DNA of 44,254 bases from Pseudoalteromonas phenolica (GTDB lineage Bacteria > Pseudomonadota > Gammaproteobacteria > Enterobacterales > Alteromonadaceae), in the NCBI RefSeq assembly GCF_005886345.1, contig NZ_PNEC01000045.1, forward strand, positions 1-44,254, read 5' to 3'. Of this stretch, positions 36,191 to 44,254 are shown piece by piece. Both the position numbers and the translations under genes were made by a program. Position 1 is the stretch's first letter, and every line of letters starts with the position of its first letter. Under the pieces are notes generated by a model. The model did not search any database and was not told where the DNA came from. It saw only the letters and a program-made list of their open reading frames with translations.

Positions 36191-37876
36191 ATGAATATCA
36201 AAAAACTGAGTATTGGTCTGGCACTGCTAGGTGCGACATCAGCAAGTGCATTCACGCAACTAGGTGGCGGTGGCATTATGCCAATGGGTCATGAATGGCT
36301 CACACGTACCGCTGCATTAGAGTTATTAGACCAAGAGCACATCATTCAAACCGATCCCAATGATCCTCGATATCACTGGCAGCAAGGCCTGGCGAAGCGC
36401 ACTGACTTAACTGCGGCGTATAATGAAGTACAGCGAATACAAGCTAAAAGTAATAACAATACAAGTTACCAACCTAAGTATGATGATATCTATGCAGCCA
36501 TTGTGGGTGAACGTTGGGTTGATATTGCTGGGTTTAATGTGACGAATGCCAGTACGGATCCGACTGGACCAAACTGCTTTAGTGCAATTTCGCAAGAACC
36601 TGCCGATCTGCAACAAGATCACTTTATGCGCCGTTATGATGACATAGGTGGTCAAGGTGGTGTAGATGCCGCTTACCGCGGTCAAAAGCGCTTTATTGAA
36701 CACTTTGTTAATGCCGCAATGGCAGAGCAAAAGCGTATTCAAGTGTGGGATGGCGGAGGCTATTCAGCTAAAACAGAAGTGGATCATAACTATTTCTTGT
36801 TTGGTCGAGCGGTGCACTTATTCCAAGACTCATTTAGCCCGGAACATACAGTACGTTTACCAGCGGATAACTACGAAAAAGTATGGCAAGTAAAAGCTTA
36901 TTTATGTTCAGAAGGTGCTGAGCAGCACACACATGATACCAAAGATGTGCTCGACTTCAGCAGTGGTGATGTGATCTGGCAAGAAAATATTCGCCTTGAT
37001 TCAGGGTGGGATTCATATTCTGCAAGTAATATGAAGCCTGTTGCGCTGGTGGCACTAGAGGCAAGTAAAGACTTATGGGCGGCATTCATTCGTACAATGG
37101 CCTTAGACAAGAGTGCACGTGAAGCTTATGCCAGACAAGAAGCGCAAACCTTGGTAGACAATTGGTTGTCGTTTGATGAACAAGCGATGCTTGCATGGTA
37201 TGACAATCAACAGCATAGAGACCATACCTATGTACTCGCCCCAGGTGAAAGCGGTATTGGTAAAACACTTGAAGCTTGTATGGGAGAGTTGAAGGTAGGC
37301 ACAACCAATCAAGCAGAGCGTGTTGCGCAATTAGATGCTGAGCGTCGCCAGTGCTTATATAACATTGAAGCAGAACCTGGATATGCAGATCTGTACGATG
37401 ATTATATGGGAATGCCATATAACTGGCGCTGGAAGTCACTTACTTGGCAAACACCACCAAATGACTGGCAACCGACTAAGCAGCAAGCTGACAGTGGCAA
37501 AGCGGTTGTGATCAAGTCTGCTGTAGATGATAAGGCGCTGTCGGTATCTGTTTTAAATAATAATGAGCGCTTAACCACAGTACAGAATAACCCTGTGGAG
37601 TGGTTAAAAGTACCAGCAAGTGAAGGGCGTTACTATTTACGAAGTCGCCAAGCGCCTGCATTGTTTTTTAGCTATAGTGGGTCTTCATCAGGGTATGGCA
37701 AATTATGGGACTCGCCAAAACAAGCGGAGTACGAGTTCGTTTATCAAGGAGGCGTATGGAATATTAAAAATACCTACTGGCAGCAGTATTTTTGGTATAA
37801 CCAAGATAAGCAGCGTCCACAATTAACTTCGACAGGCAGTGCAGATAAACAGCACTCAAAGTGGATTTTAGAGTAG
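36191..37876 (+). CDS. Secreted zinc phospholipase C-like hydrolase with C-terminal beta-trefoil-like region
   Basis: 561 residues with a signal peptide (1-20, ASA cleavage). The N-terminal part (about 30-330) is helical and holds a likely set of zinc ligands: H34 (MGHEWLT), D111, H144, H209, D213 and H219 in FGRAVHLFQDSFSPEHT, the spacing typical of zinc-dependent phospholipase C/S1-P1 nuclease folds. The last ~130 residues (about 430-561) contain repeated short units (GKAVVIKS, RYYLRSR, VWNIKN) suggesting a beta-trefoil or lectin-like binding module. AAGGA precedes the ATG. Substrate is not proven; phospholipids are the best guess. Confidence 0.72.
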   Translation: MNIKKLSIGLALLGATSASAFTQLGGGGIMPMGHEWLTRTAALELLDQEHIIQTDPNDPRYHWQQGLAKRTDLTAAYNEVQRIQAKSNNNTSYQPKYDDIYAAIVGERWVDIAGFNVTNASTDPTGPNCFSAISQEPADLQQDHFMRRYDDIGGQGGVDAAYRGQKRFIEHFVNAAMAEQKRIQVWDGGGYSAKTEVDHNYFLFGRAVHLFQDSFSPEHTVRLPADNYEKVWQVKAYLCSEGAEQHTHDTKDVLDFSSGDVIWQENIRLDSGWDSYSASNMKPVALVALEASKDLWAAFIRTMALDKSAREAYARQEAQTLVDNWLSFDEQAMLAWYDNQQHRDHTYVLAPGESGIGKTLEACMGELKVGTTNQAERVAQLDAERRQCLYNIEAEPGYADLYDDYMGMPYNWRWKSLTWQTPPNDWQPTKQQADSGKAVVIKSAVDDKALSVSVLNNNERLTTVQNNPVEWLKVPASEGRYYLRSRQAPALFFSYSGSSSGYGKLWDSPKQAEYEFVYQGGVWNIKNTYWQQYFWYNQDKQRPQLTSTGSADKQHSKWILE

Positions 37877-37920
37877 TTTTGCGCTTCTTTTTAAGAGCTT
37901 GCTAAATACCTAGCGGGTTT

Positions 37921-37952
37921 CAAAAGGCACGAAGTCAACAACGTGCCTTTTG
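37921..37952. terminator. Bidirectional terminator between phospholipase-like gene and OMP gene
   Basis: CAAAAGGCACG (37921-37931) and CGTGCCTTTTG (37942-37952) form a perfect stem with A/T runs on both outer sides, between convergent genes. Confidence 0.88.
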
Positions 37953-37969
37953 AGAGATAAAGGAGTCAG

Positions 37970-40093
37970 TTAGAACTGACCGCTTAACAGTAAAGTAAAG
38001 CGCGGTGAGCGTTCAAAGCGACGATCTTCGTATTGTGAAATACCATTTTCAGTAAATAAGCCGTCGTGTCGAGTTCTGATATTTCTGGTTTTACGGCTTA
38101 GTAAACGGTCGCCTTTGAGGGTTAATTTTAAGTTTGATGGCAATTTATAGTTTAGCTCCATGCTCGCCCACAACTTGTATTCTAACGTACTGGTATAGTC
38201 GAAGCGAGTAAAGGGCGAAGTACCTCTATCTTGTAGTGTCATGCTCCAATCAAGGTTTTCGATAGGGCCTGTTTGATTGATTTTAACTTGCCATTCATTA
38301 TCGCTAAGTCTCGCTATTTTGTTGTCTTGACCTGTAAATGGGTCACGCATATTAGTATCACGCCAAGTATAACTGGCGCTGATCATAGTATTTGGTAGGC
38401 CAATGACGTCTAAACCAAAATCAGTTTCAAGCTCAACACCATATTCTTTGGCGCTGTCGACATTACCTTCACCTGAGTAGCTAACTAATGGGATCTCAAC
38501 AATGAGATCGGTGATTTTATGATAATACGGCGTCAGCGTTAGGCTACCGCTAGTTGCTTGAAATTGTCGCTCAAAACTAACAGACAACTCGTCTCTGACT
38601 TCTGGGCGTAAGTTTGGATTGGTTTCTTCTAATCGCTGTTCTTCTCGGTTAAAGCGAGGTACAAAGTCATTTAATCTTAATTGACTCACGGTACGCTCTA
38701 AATTGGTACGTAACTGAATATCGTCACTTAAATCATGGCGAAAGTTAATACGTGGTTTTAAGTAATTAAATGAACGCGTTGATCCACTGGTTGCTTGCTC
38801 AAATGTGTCGGTTTGCAGGCTAAAATCAGTAGCAACATCCAGTTTTGAATACTCGTAAACCAAAGAAGCCTGTAGGTTCGTTGCTTGAGATATTGAATAG
38901 TTATAGTGACTAAAGCCTTCATAGCGGGTTTCTTTGATGTCATTAAGTTCTGTAGAATGATAAACATCATCTTGGCTGTCGATGAATTGAAGGTTTTCAT
39001 CGAGTTTATTAATAGCAAGCTCAACGCCTGAGTCGAAGCTATGTTGCTTGTCGAGTGCATATTTCCAACTTCCTCTCACGACGCTTTCTGACTCTCTGTA
39101 AAGTCGGGGAAGTTGGTATCCCGCAGTGGTGCTGCCATCGTCATTGATAATGGTCTGCCAAAGTTGATCATTGGCTTTACTGCGGTTTTCGATAAAGAGT
39201 AGTTTCAAGCTGTGTTTATCGTTAATTTTATGACTGATATCTCCACTAATTTCCCATTCTCGTAGGCCCCAATCAAATGTCAGGTTATCCGCCGTTGTGG
39301 TGTTGTCCGCAAGTTGTATATACGTAGAATCAAAGTCGCTATCTAGATAGATTTTTTTATACATGCTGTTCAGCGTCATGGAGGTGCTGTTGGAGTGTTT
39401 GTAACTGAGCTTGTTGCTGAATATGTCTTCGCGGAACCAATTTTTACGTACGCGCTTGTAGTGTTTCGTCGGTTCATTGTCGGCAGAGCTAAACAGCTCA
39501 TTGATTTTGACTTTCGTGGGATAAAGCTTTCTTTCAAAACCAAAGCGATACGTTAAATCGCCTTCACCACCACTTAATACTAAAGAGCCTAACGGTTTAC
39601 CCTGCATAGAGTCTGTTTTCGTGACCCCAATATTCCATAGTACCGCGGTGCTGATGTCGTCTTTGAGCATGACGTTGATAATTAAACCGTTACTTTGTAC
39701 ATCAAGACCGGATACTGAGCCTCTGATCAGCTCAATGTAATCAACATCTTTGGCTTGAATGTTATCAATCTCACTTTTTATGCTATTACCTTTACCCGAT
39801 ACGCGTTGTCGATTAATTAATATTTGCTCGCCTGACGAGCCAAAACCTCGGGTTTCATTGTTGTTATTCATGGCTAACAGTAGGTTGTTGGCACCTGGAA
39901 TTTTTTCTAAGATATCTCGCAGGTTCTGTGGTGAAAATGGCGTGAAGAAACTCTCGTCGTAAGTATCAATGTTAGCGGCTGTGTTGTTGCTTACATCATC
40001 ATTGGCACAGCTTGCTTGGCTGTTAAAAAACAAAGTCAGTGCAGTTGCAACCACACTTAATTTTAAAAGACGAGATGTGAAAAGGCGTTTCAT
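37970..40093 (-). CDS. TonB-dependent receptor-like outer-membrane protein
   Basis: 707 residues from the ATG at 40093 (GAGGGA 7 nt upstream); an upstream frame would add 16 residues. Signal peptide about 1-29, then a short plug-like domain (about 45-145: PQNLRDILEKIPG, EQILINRQRVSGKG, DVDYIELIRG), then a large beta-barrel ending in Phe (LLLSGQF) as expected for BAM-assembled proteins. NPNLRPEVRDELSVSFE is a typical receptor motif. I see no clear TonB box at the mature N terminus. Divergent from a two-component system 162 bp away that probably regulates it. Substrate unknown. Confidence 0.85.
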   Translation of the reverse strand: MKRLFTSRLLKLSVVATALTLFFNSQASCANDDVSNNTAANIDTYDESFFTPFSPQNLRDILEKIPGANNLLLAMNNNNETRGFGSSGEQILINRQRVSGKGNSIKSEIDNIQAKDVDYIELIRGSVSGLDVQSNGLIINVMLKDDISTAVLWNIGVTKTDSMQGKPLGSLVLSGGEGDLTYRFGFERKLYPTKVKINELFSSADNEPTKHYKRVRKNWFREDIFSNKLSYKHSNSTSMTLNSMYKKIYLDSDFDSTYIQLADNTTTADNLTFDWGLREWEISGDISHKINDKHSLKLLFIENRSKANDQLWQTIINDDGSTTAGYQLPRLYRESESVVRGSWKYALDKQHSFDSGVELAINKLDENLQFIDSQDDVYHSTELNDIKETRYEGFSHYNYSISQATNLQASLVYEYSKLDVATDFSLQTDTFEQATSGSTRSFNYLKPRINFRHDLSDDIQLRTNLERTVSQLRLNDFVPRFNREEQRLEETNPNLRPEVRDELSVSFERQFQATSGSLTLTPYYHKITDLIVEIPLVSYSGEGNVDSAKEYGVELETDFGLDVIGLPNTMISASYTWRDTNMRDPFTGQDNKIARLSDNEWQVKINQTGPIENLDWSMTLQDRGTSPFTRFDYTSTLEYKLWASMELNYKLPSNLKLTLKGDRLLSRKTRNIRTRHDGLFTENGISQYEDRRFERSPRFTLLLSGQF

Positions 40094-40255
40094 GATAATT
40101 CCCTCAATGGCGTTTGAGTTCATATTAGGAGGGCGAGCCAAGGTAAAATAGACACAAAAAGTAAAACTCTCAGTAGGATCTTTTTACAAAAGTTTACTTA
40201 AGAAAATGTAAGGTCTGGGGTAGGGTAACGCGTGTGTAAAAAGGAGTACCGAATT
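40094..40255. promoter_or_regulatory. Divergent region between OMP and response regulator
   Basis: Should hold both promoters. Near-repeats CAAAAAGTAAAACT (about 40155) and CAAAAGTTTACTTA (about 40187) are possible response-regulator sites, but the match is loose. Confidence 0.3.
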
Positions 40256-40957
40256 ATGAGCATCAAACCTAAATTGTTAATCGTGGAAGACGAAGCCAGT
40301 ATTTTACGCGGCTTGACCGACTTATTTATTTTCCATGGTTTTGAGGTCGACAGTGAAATAGATGGCAAGCAAGGGTTAGAAGCCGCGTTGCAAGGTCATT
40401 ATCACTGTGTGATTTTAGATGTGATGCTGCCGAGTATGAATGGTTTTGAGATCTGTAATGCGCTACGCCAACACTCGCAAAGCCAAGCGATTTTGATGCT
40501 GACTGCTAAAAACAGTGAAGAAGATATCATCAATGGTCTGACTTTGGGGGCTGATGATTATTTAGCTAAACCATTTTCGACGTCCGAGCTGGTTTTAAGG
40601 GTTAAAGCCTTAGTGCGTCGTTCAGGGTGGAGCCCCGAAGACAGTAAACTAATCATTTGCGATCAGGTAGAGATCTGCACTCAGAGTTTAACTGGCCAAT
40701 CGTTTAACCAAACGGTGCGCTATACCCGTCGTGAAGTAGAAATCTTAAACTATTTGAGCCAGCAAAAAGCGCCAGTTTCACGCTGCGAACTGTTAAGAGA
40801 AGTGTGGGGGTATAAGTCAACGGATCACATTGATACTCGAACGGTTGATATTCATATAGCCAAGTTACGCAAGAAAATTGAACCTGATCCTAAAGCGCCA
40901 AAATACCTAGTGACCCTGCGTGGTGAAGGGTATCAATTATTCGGGCAGGCTTCTTGA
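40256..40957 (+). CDS. OmpR/PhoB-family response regulator
   Basis: 233 residues: receiver domain (about 5-120) with acidic pair E11/D12, phosphoacceptor Asp55 (VILDVMLP) and the switch Lys in LAKPF (about 103), followed by a winged-helix DNA-binding domain (about 135-230, DTRTVDIHIAKLRKKIEPDPKAPKYL). The ATG at 40256 has AAGGAG 9 nt upstream; a GTG at 40232 would add eight residues without support. It overlaps the sensor kinase start and is divergent from the outer-membrane protein gene, the likely target. Confidence 0.93.
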   Translation: MSIKPKLLIVEDEASILRGLTDLFIFHGFEVDSEIDGKQGLEAALQGHYHCVILDVMLPSMNGFEICNALRQHSQSQAILMLTAKNSEEDIINGLTLGADDYLAKPFSTSELVLRVKALVRRSGWSPEDSKLIICDQVEICTQSLTGQSFNQTVRYTRREVEILNYLSQQKAPVSRCELLREVWGYKSTDHIDTRTVDIHIAKLRKKIEPDPKAPKYLVTLRGEGYQLFGQAS

Positions 40958-42702
40958 TGAAAGCATTCTTAAAACCTTCACCTTTGCTCAATTATCAACA
41001 GCGTTTAAAAAGGCTAAGAATTTTCACGCTGAGCTTTTTCTTGCTGTTGTTTATTCCTGTGTCCTTGGTTTGTGTGTTTGTGTTTCAGCAATTTCAGCAA
41101 GAGCAAATCGTTAAATACCAAAAACATGCAACCAAGCTCAGCGACATTATTAATAAACGGCTATTTAAACAAGCGATTATTACCAACTCGGTTTCTCCCA
41201 CGGAGTTTGATTATTACCAGTATGCTTACAACCCAGAAACCAAAAAGGTCACGCGACAAGTATCTCCGCTTGCTGATCCAGAAAGTTTTCAGCGTTATGA
41301 AGGTTTAGTGGGGTTCTTTCAAATAGATGCACAAGGGCGTTTTAATAGCCCTATGTGGCCTGATGTGATCCAAGCGGATGATGTTTTCTCTGAAAAAGAA
41401 GCTCAAAAAGAAAGCCTCAAAATGGCACGTGGTTTATACGATGTAGTGATGCGTTCAGAGCAGGTAAAAACTTTAATTAATAATGGCTTTATCGTACAAC
41501 CTGAAAAATATGAAGCGATAGAAGACGTACCTGATTACTTTATTTTTTATCGTGCAGTCACGGTGAGTGATGAAGTAAAAATGCAAGGCTACGTGCTAGA
41601 TAAGCAGCGCTATTTACTCGGACTTATTATGGAAGTGATGACCAATAAGCGTCCTAATGCATTTCTCGGATTGACTATCAGTGATAAGAAAGGTCATGCC
41701 GAAGATGCGTTTATTGTTTCCAAGATGCTGAAAAATGGGGACATGGACGTACAGCTACAAGCGTCGTTACCGGCAAAGTTGATGCAAGTTCACCTGAAAG
41801 AAAGCAAATTGCACTGGCCGTTTCCATCTTATTGTATTTCATTTTCAACTAAGGCGTTTGGCACCAGTAGTCTGGCCTTGTATGGGTTAGGGTTAATGGG
41901 GGTCTTATTACTGACCATTGCACTTGGTTGCTATGGTTTTTATGCTTTGGGCAAACGTCAGTTAAAGTTAGCCGAGCAACGTTTAAACTTTGTTTCGTCG
42001 GTGAGTCATGAATTAAAAACCCCCCTAACATCCATTCGTATGTATTCAGAAATGCTGAAGTCTGGGCAAATTTTATCTGAGCAACATCGCAGTGATTACT
42101 ACGAGTTTATATTTAGTGAGAGTGAACGTTTGTCTCGCCTCATAGATAATATCCTGCAGCTCTCAAAGCTTAGTCAGCCTGCACATAATGTTGAGCCGAA
42201 CTGGGTAAAATTGAGCATATTGAATGACGTTATCCAATCAAAAGTATCGTCGTTATTGGTGAAAAACGACTTTGCTCTCAATATTAACCAGCCTTTTGAG
42301 CATCCAGACTGTGCATTGCTATGGGTTGACATGGATGCCTTTGCGCAAGTGGTGATTAATATTACCGATAACGCAGTGAAGTTCTTTGATCAAGCCAAGA
42401 TCAATGATGTTGAGAGACAAAAAATCGATTTCAATTTTCATTATTCTAAGCAGCAGCCAGAGTTTATTCAGTTACAAATACGTGATTATGGCTTTGGTAT
42501 TAGTGAAGAGCAGCAAGAAAAACTGTTTGAGCTGTTTTACCGTGGCGGCAATGAATTAACCCGAGCGACCCAAGGTACGGGGATTGGTTTGGCTTTGGTT
42601 AAAGAGCTCATTAATGCCCAACAAGGTAAAGTAACGGTTGAGAGAATGCAGCCCGGTCTGGCTTTAAATATTATCTTTAAATTTAAGTTTGAAGATAATT
42701 AA
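40957..42702 (+). CDS. Membrane sensor histidine kinase without HAMP
   Basis: 581 residues: TM1 (about 22-44), a periplasmic sensor region of about 260 residues (45-305) with no family I recognise, TM2 (about 306-330), then HisKA with phosphoacceptor His351 (SSVSHELKTPLTS) and a HATPase domain with the N box (VVINITDNAVKF), G1 (RDYGFGIS) and G2 (GTGIGLALVKEL). TM2 ends only about 20 residues before His351, leaving no room for a HAMP linker. I chose the ATG at 40957, which overlaps the regulator stop (TGATG); a TTG three bases earlier adds one residue. Confidence 0.92.
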   Translation: MKAFLKPSPLLNYQQRLKRLRIFTLSFFLLLFIPVSLVCVFVFQQFQQEQIVKYQKHATKLSDIINKRLFKQAIITNSVSPTEFDYYQYAYNPETKKVTRQVSPLADPESFQRYEGLVGFFQIDAQGRFNSPMWPDVIQADDVFSEKEAQKESLKMARGLYDVVMRSEQVKTLINNGFIVQPEKYEAIEDVPDYFIFYRAVTVSDEVKMQGYVLDKQRYLLGLIMEVMTNKRPNAFLGLTISDKKGHAEDAFIVSKMLKNGDMDVQLQASLPAKLMQVHLKESKLHWPFPSYCISFSTKAFGTSSLALYGLGLMGVLLLTIALGCYGFYALGKRQLKLAEQRLNFVSSVSHELKTPLTSIRMYSEMLKSGQILSEQHRSDYYEFIFSESERLSRLIDNILQLSKLSQPAHNVEPNWVKLSILNDVIQSKVSSLLVKNDFALNINQPFEHPDCALLWVDMDAFAQVVINITDNAVKFFDQAKINDVERQKIDFNFHYSKQQPEFIQLQIRDYGFGISEEQQEKLFELFYRGGNELTRATQGTGIGLALVKELINAQQGKVTVERMQPGLALNIIFKFKFEDN

Positions 42703-42989
42703 GTTACAAAAGATAAAAATAAAAGTAGTCTTGTTTTAAGGCTGCTTTTTATTTTGTCTTTTTTCTTGGGTATCAAGTGATCGACTTACTGTCAATTTAC
42801 ATACTACAATTCCTAAGATAACACCTTATTTTACTCCTTAATTCATCAAATAAGTGTTTCTGACATCGCAGAGTTAGCCCATAATACTCAGCCTGAACTA
42901 ATCTTAATATAAGCCTCTGGGTTTCATGAGTAGACCTCAATAGAGAAAATTAGTTAAAAACTAAACTGAATCATTGGCCAGTAATTCCT
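42703..42989. other. Intergenic region before the EAL-HDOD gene
   Basis: 287 bp, AT-rich. Apart from the terminator near its start I see no gene or clear regulatory site. Confidence 0.5.
42723..42750 (+). terminator. Terminator of the two-component operon
   Basis: AAGTAGTCTT pairs with AAGGCTGCTT through two G-U pairs around GTTTT, with a T-run. It starts about 20 nt after the kinase stop. Confidence 0.75.
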
Positions 42990-44237
42990 ATGACAAAACC
43001 CGCAACACAATATATTGCAAGGCAGGCAATACTCGATGCAACTAAGCAAGTTTTTGCTTATGAATTATTATATCGAGACTCACATAACAATGCTTTTCCT
43101 ATTGGTGTGAGTGATGAGCAAGCAACAGGGAGAGTGTTTTTTAATTCACTTATATTAGTAGGGAAAGAAAAGCTAGTTGCGAATCATTGTGCGTTTGTAA
43201 ATTTATCCGACACCACATTACTACAAGAAATTCCAAAGCTTTTAAAGCCAGATAATTTAGTTTTAGAAATTGTCGAGCGCTCACAAAATATCGAGCAATT
43301 GCTTACGATTGTTAAGACCTTACGTAAACAACATTATAAATTTGCGCTTGATGACTATGATTGCGATCCACGCTGGGAACCTTTGCTGCCGCATATGTCC
43401 TATGTGAAGTTAGAATTAGAGCAGCCAATCTTAAAAACAACCTTATTAGTGAAAAAGCTGAAGCGTTTATACCCTAAAATGAAGATAGTGGTTGAGCGTA
43501 TAGAAACGTATGAAGAGTTTGAATATCTAAAAAAGGCGGGAGTTGATTATTTTCAGGGATACTTTTTTGCTAAGCCTGAAATGCTGACCCATGGCAATGT
43601 TGAACCTTCTAAGCTGGTGGTTTTAGATTTATTAAAATCAACTGCACAAACTAATCTGTGCTTTAAAGATATTGAAAAGAAAATAGCGAAAGATTTAAGT
43701 CTAACCGCACGTATTTTAAAGTTAGTAAATGCTCGCTCTGGTTTAGATAAATTAGAAATGAAATCGATTTCACAAGCGGTTGTTTATTTAGGTGAAGAAG
43801 CTTTAAGGCAATTTGTTCGTGTTTTAGCGCTCAGTGAATTGGGTGTAGATAAGCCATCCGAGCTCACAAAGTATGGTTTGATGCGCGCTAAGTTTATGGA
43901 GCTATTTCTAGAACCTGGTGGTGAAGAAATGGCAGAGCAGGGTTATCTTATCGGTTTGATGTCTGTGTTAGGCGCTGTTTTAGATATGGACCTGACGACC
44001 ATCATTAGTGAGTTCTCATTAGATAGTACCCTAAGTGGTGCTTTGCTAAATTATAAAGGCTTATTGGGTGGTGCTCTCAAGGTCGCAATAGCTATTGAGA
44101 AAAATGACTGGCAAGAAGCAGAAAGCGTATTAGCTGTAGTGCGTCCAGCAACACCTGTTAGCAATTTACATCACTTGGCCACTGAAAGTCGGACCTATGC
44201 AGATGAGGTTTTTGCTGTTGTCTCAAAAAATAGCTAA
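42990..44237 (+). CDS. EAL-HDOD (YuxH-type) signalling protein, EAL probably inactive
   Basis: 415 residues. N-terminal EAL-like domain (about 5-200) retains YELLYR, VNLSD, LEIVERS, YVKLEL, VVERIET and YFQGYFFAKPE, but the catalytic DDFGTG region is DDYDCD, so c-di-GMP hydrolysis is doubtful. The HDOD domain (about 200-400) has the helical core around SLTARILKLVNA and lacks a clear HD metal motif, as usual. Such proteins usually act as regulators through protein or nucleotide binding. The start ATG lacks a clear Shine-Dalgarno, although the N terminus (YIARQAILDATKQVFAYELLYR) fits the family. Confidence 0.88.
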   Translation: MTKPATQYIARQAILDATKQVFAYELLYRDSHNNAFPIGVSDEQATGRVFFNSLILVGKEKLVANHCAFVNLSDTTLLQEIPKLLKPDNLVLEIVERSQNIEQLLTIVKTLRKQHYKFALDDYDCDPRWEPLLPHMSYVKLELEQPILKTTLLVKKLKRLYPKMKIVVERIETYEEFEYLKKAGVDYFQGYFFAKPEMLTHGNVEPSKLVVLDLLKSTAQTNLCFKDIEKKIAKDLSLTARILKLVNARSGLDKLEMKSISQAVVYLGEEALRQFVRVLALSELGVDKPSELTKYGLMRAKFMELFLEPGGEEMAEQGYLIGLMSVLGAVLDMDLTTIISEFSLDSTLSGALLNYKGLLGGALKVAIAIEKNDWQEAESVLAVVRPATPVSNLHHLATESRTYADEVFAVVSKNS

Positions 44238-44254
44238 CCTGAGCTGCGCATAAG

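Noticed and set aside
36407..36742. 111-residue minus-strand frame with hydrophobic stretches inside the phospholipase-like gene
   Set aside because: Fully inside a well-supported gene with signal peptide and motifs; a shadow frame.
37970..40093. Barrel protein as the outer-membrane channel (TolC) of the RND pump
   Set aside because: It has a plug-like domain and a large C-terminal barrel, not the TolC alpha-helical barrel, and it lies far from the pump and beside its own regulators.

Overview
ORGANISM. Gene content and protein sequence suggest a marine gammaproteobacterium, most likely Pseudoalteromonas. The core order is ftsB-ispD-ispF-truD-surE-pcm-nlpD-rpoS, then mutS, pncC and recA. The decisive accessory block is a complete bmp cluster (bmp1 to bmp10) for brominated phenols and pyrroles, known from P. 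luteoviolacea and P. phenolica. All identifications come from reading sequence and recalled family knowledge; no search was run. I saw no transposase, integrase, tRNA or CRISPR array.

LAYOUT. 1-490: tail of an rRNA operon with two tandem 5S genes and a terminator. 590-7551: two poorly known small proteins, then the ftsB to rpoS housekeeping block with many overlapping genes. 7616-11834: mutS (minus), pncC and recA, the last with a perfect LexA box. 12378-16024: a secreted S8 protease (minus) and a YhiN-type flavoprotein. 16219-23518: LuxR-type regulator (minus), TSUP permease, and a TetR / membrane-fusion / RND pump operon. 23652-34827: the bmp cluster, with bmp8-9-10 on the minus strand and bmp1-7 on the plus strand from one divergent control region. 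34981-37876: two secreted proteins resembling a lipin-type phosphatidate phosphatase and a zinc phospholipase C. 37970-42702: an outer-membrane barrel protein divergent from a two-component system. 42990-44237: an EAL-HDOD signalling protein.

HOW IT FITS. Bmp4, Bmp3, Bmp1 and Bmp2 turn proline into brominated pyrrole on a carrier protein. Bmp6 and Bmp5 turn chorismate into bromophenols. Bmp8 removes one bromine from tetrabromopyrrole, and the P450 Bmp7, fed by Bmp9/Bmp10, joins the rings (pentabromopseudilin, bromobiphenols).

The less described part is its control and export. I find two families of inverted repeats that tie the flanking genes together. (1) A near-identical 26-bp palindrome core occurs over the tetR promoter and upstream of luxR. 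(2) A 20-bp dyad with TATAGTCC-like half-sites occurs twice between bmp8 and bmp1 and once upstream of the TSUP permease. This suggests a circuit: TetR controls the RND pump and luxR, and LuxR controls bmp and the permease. This is inference from sequence only. The phospholipase/phosphatase pair also shares an upstream element with an 11-bp period reminiscent of a Pho box.
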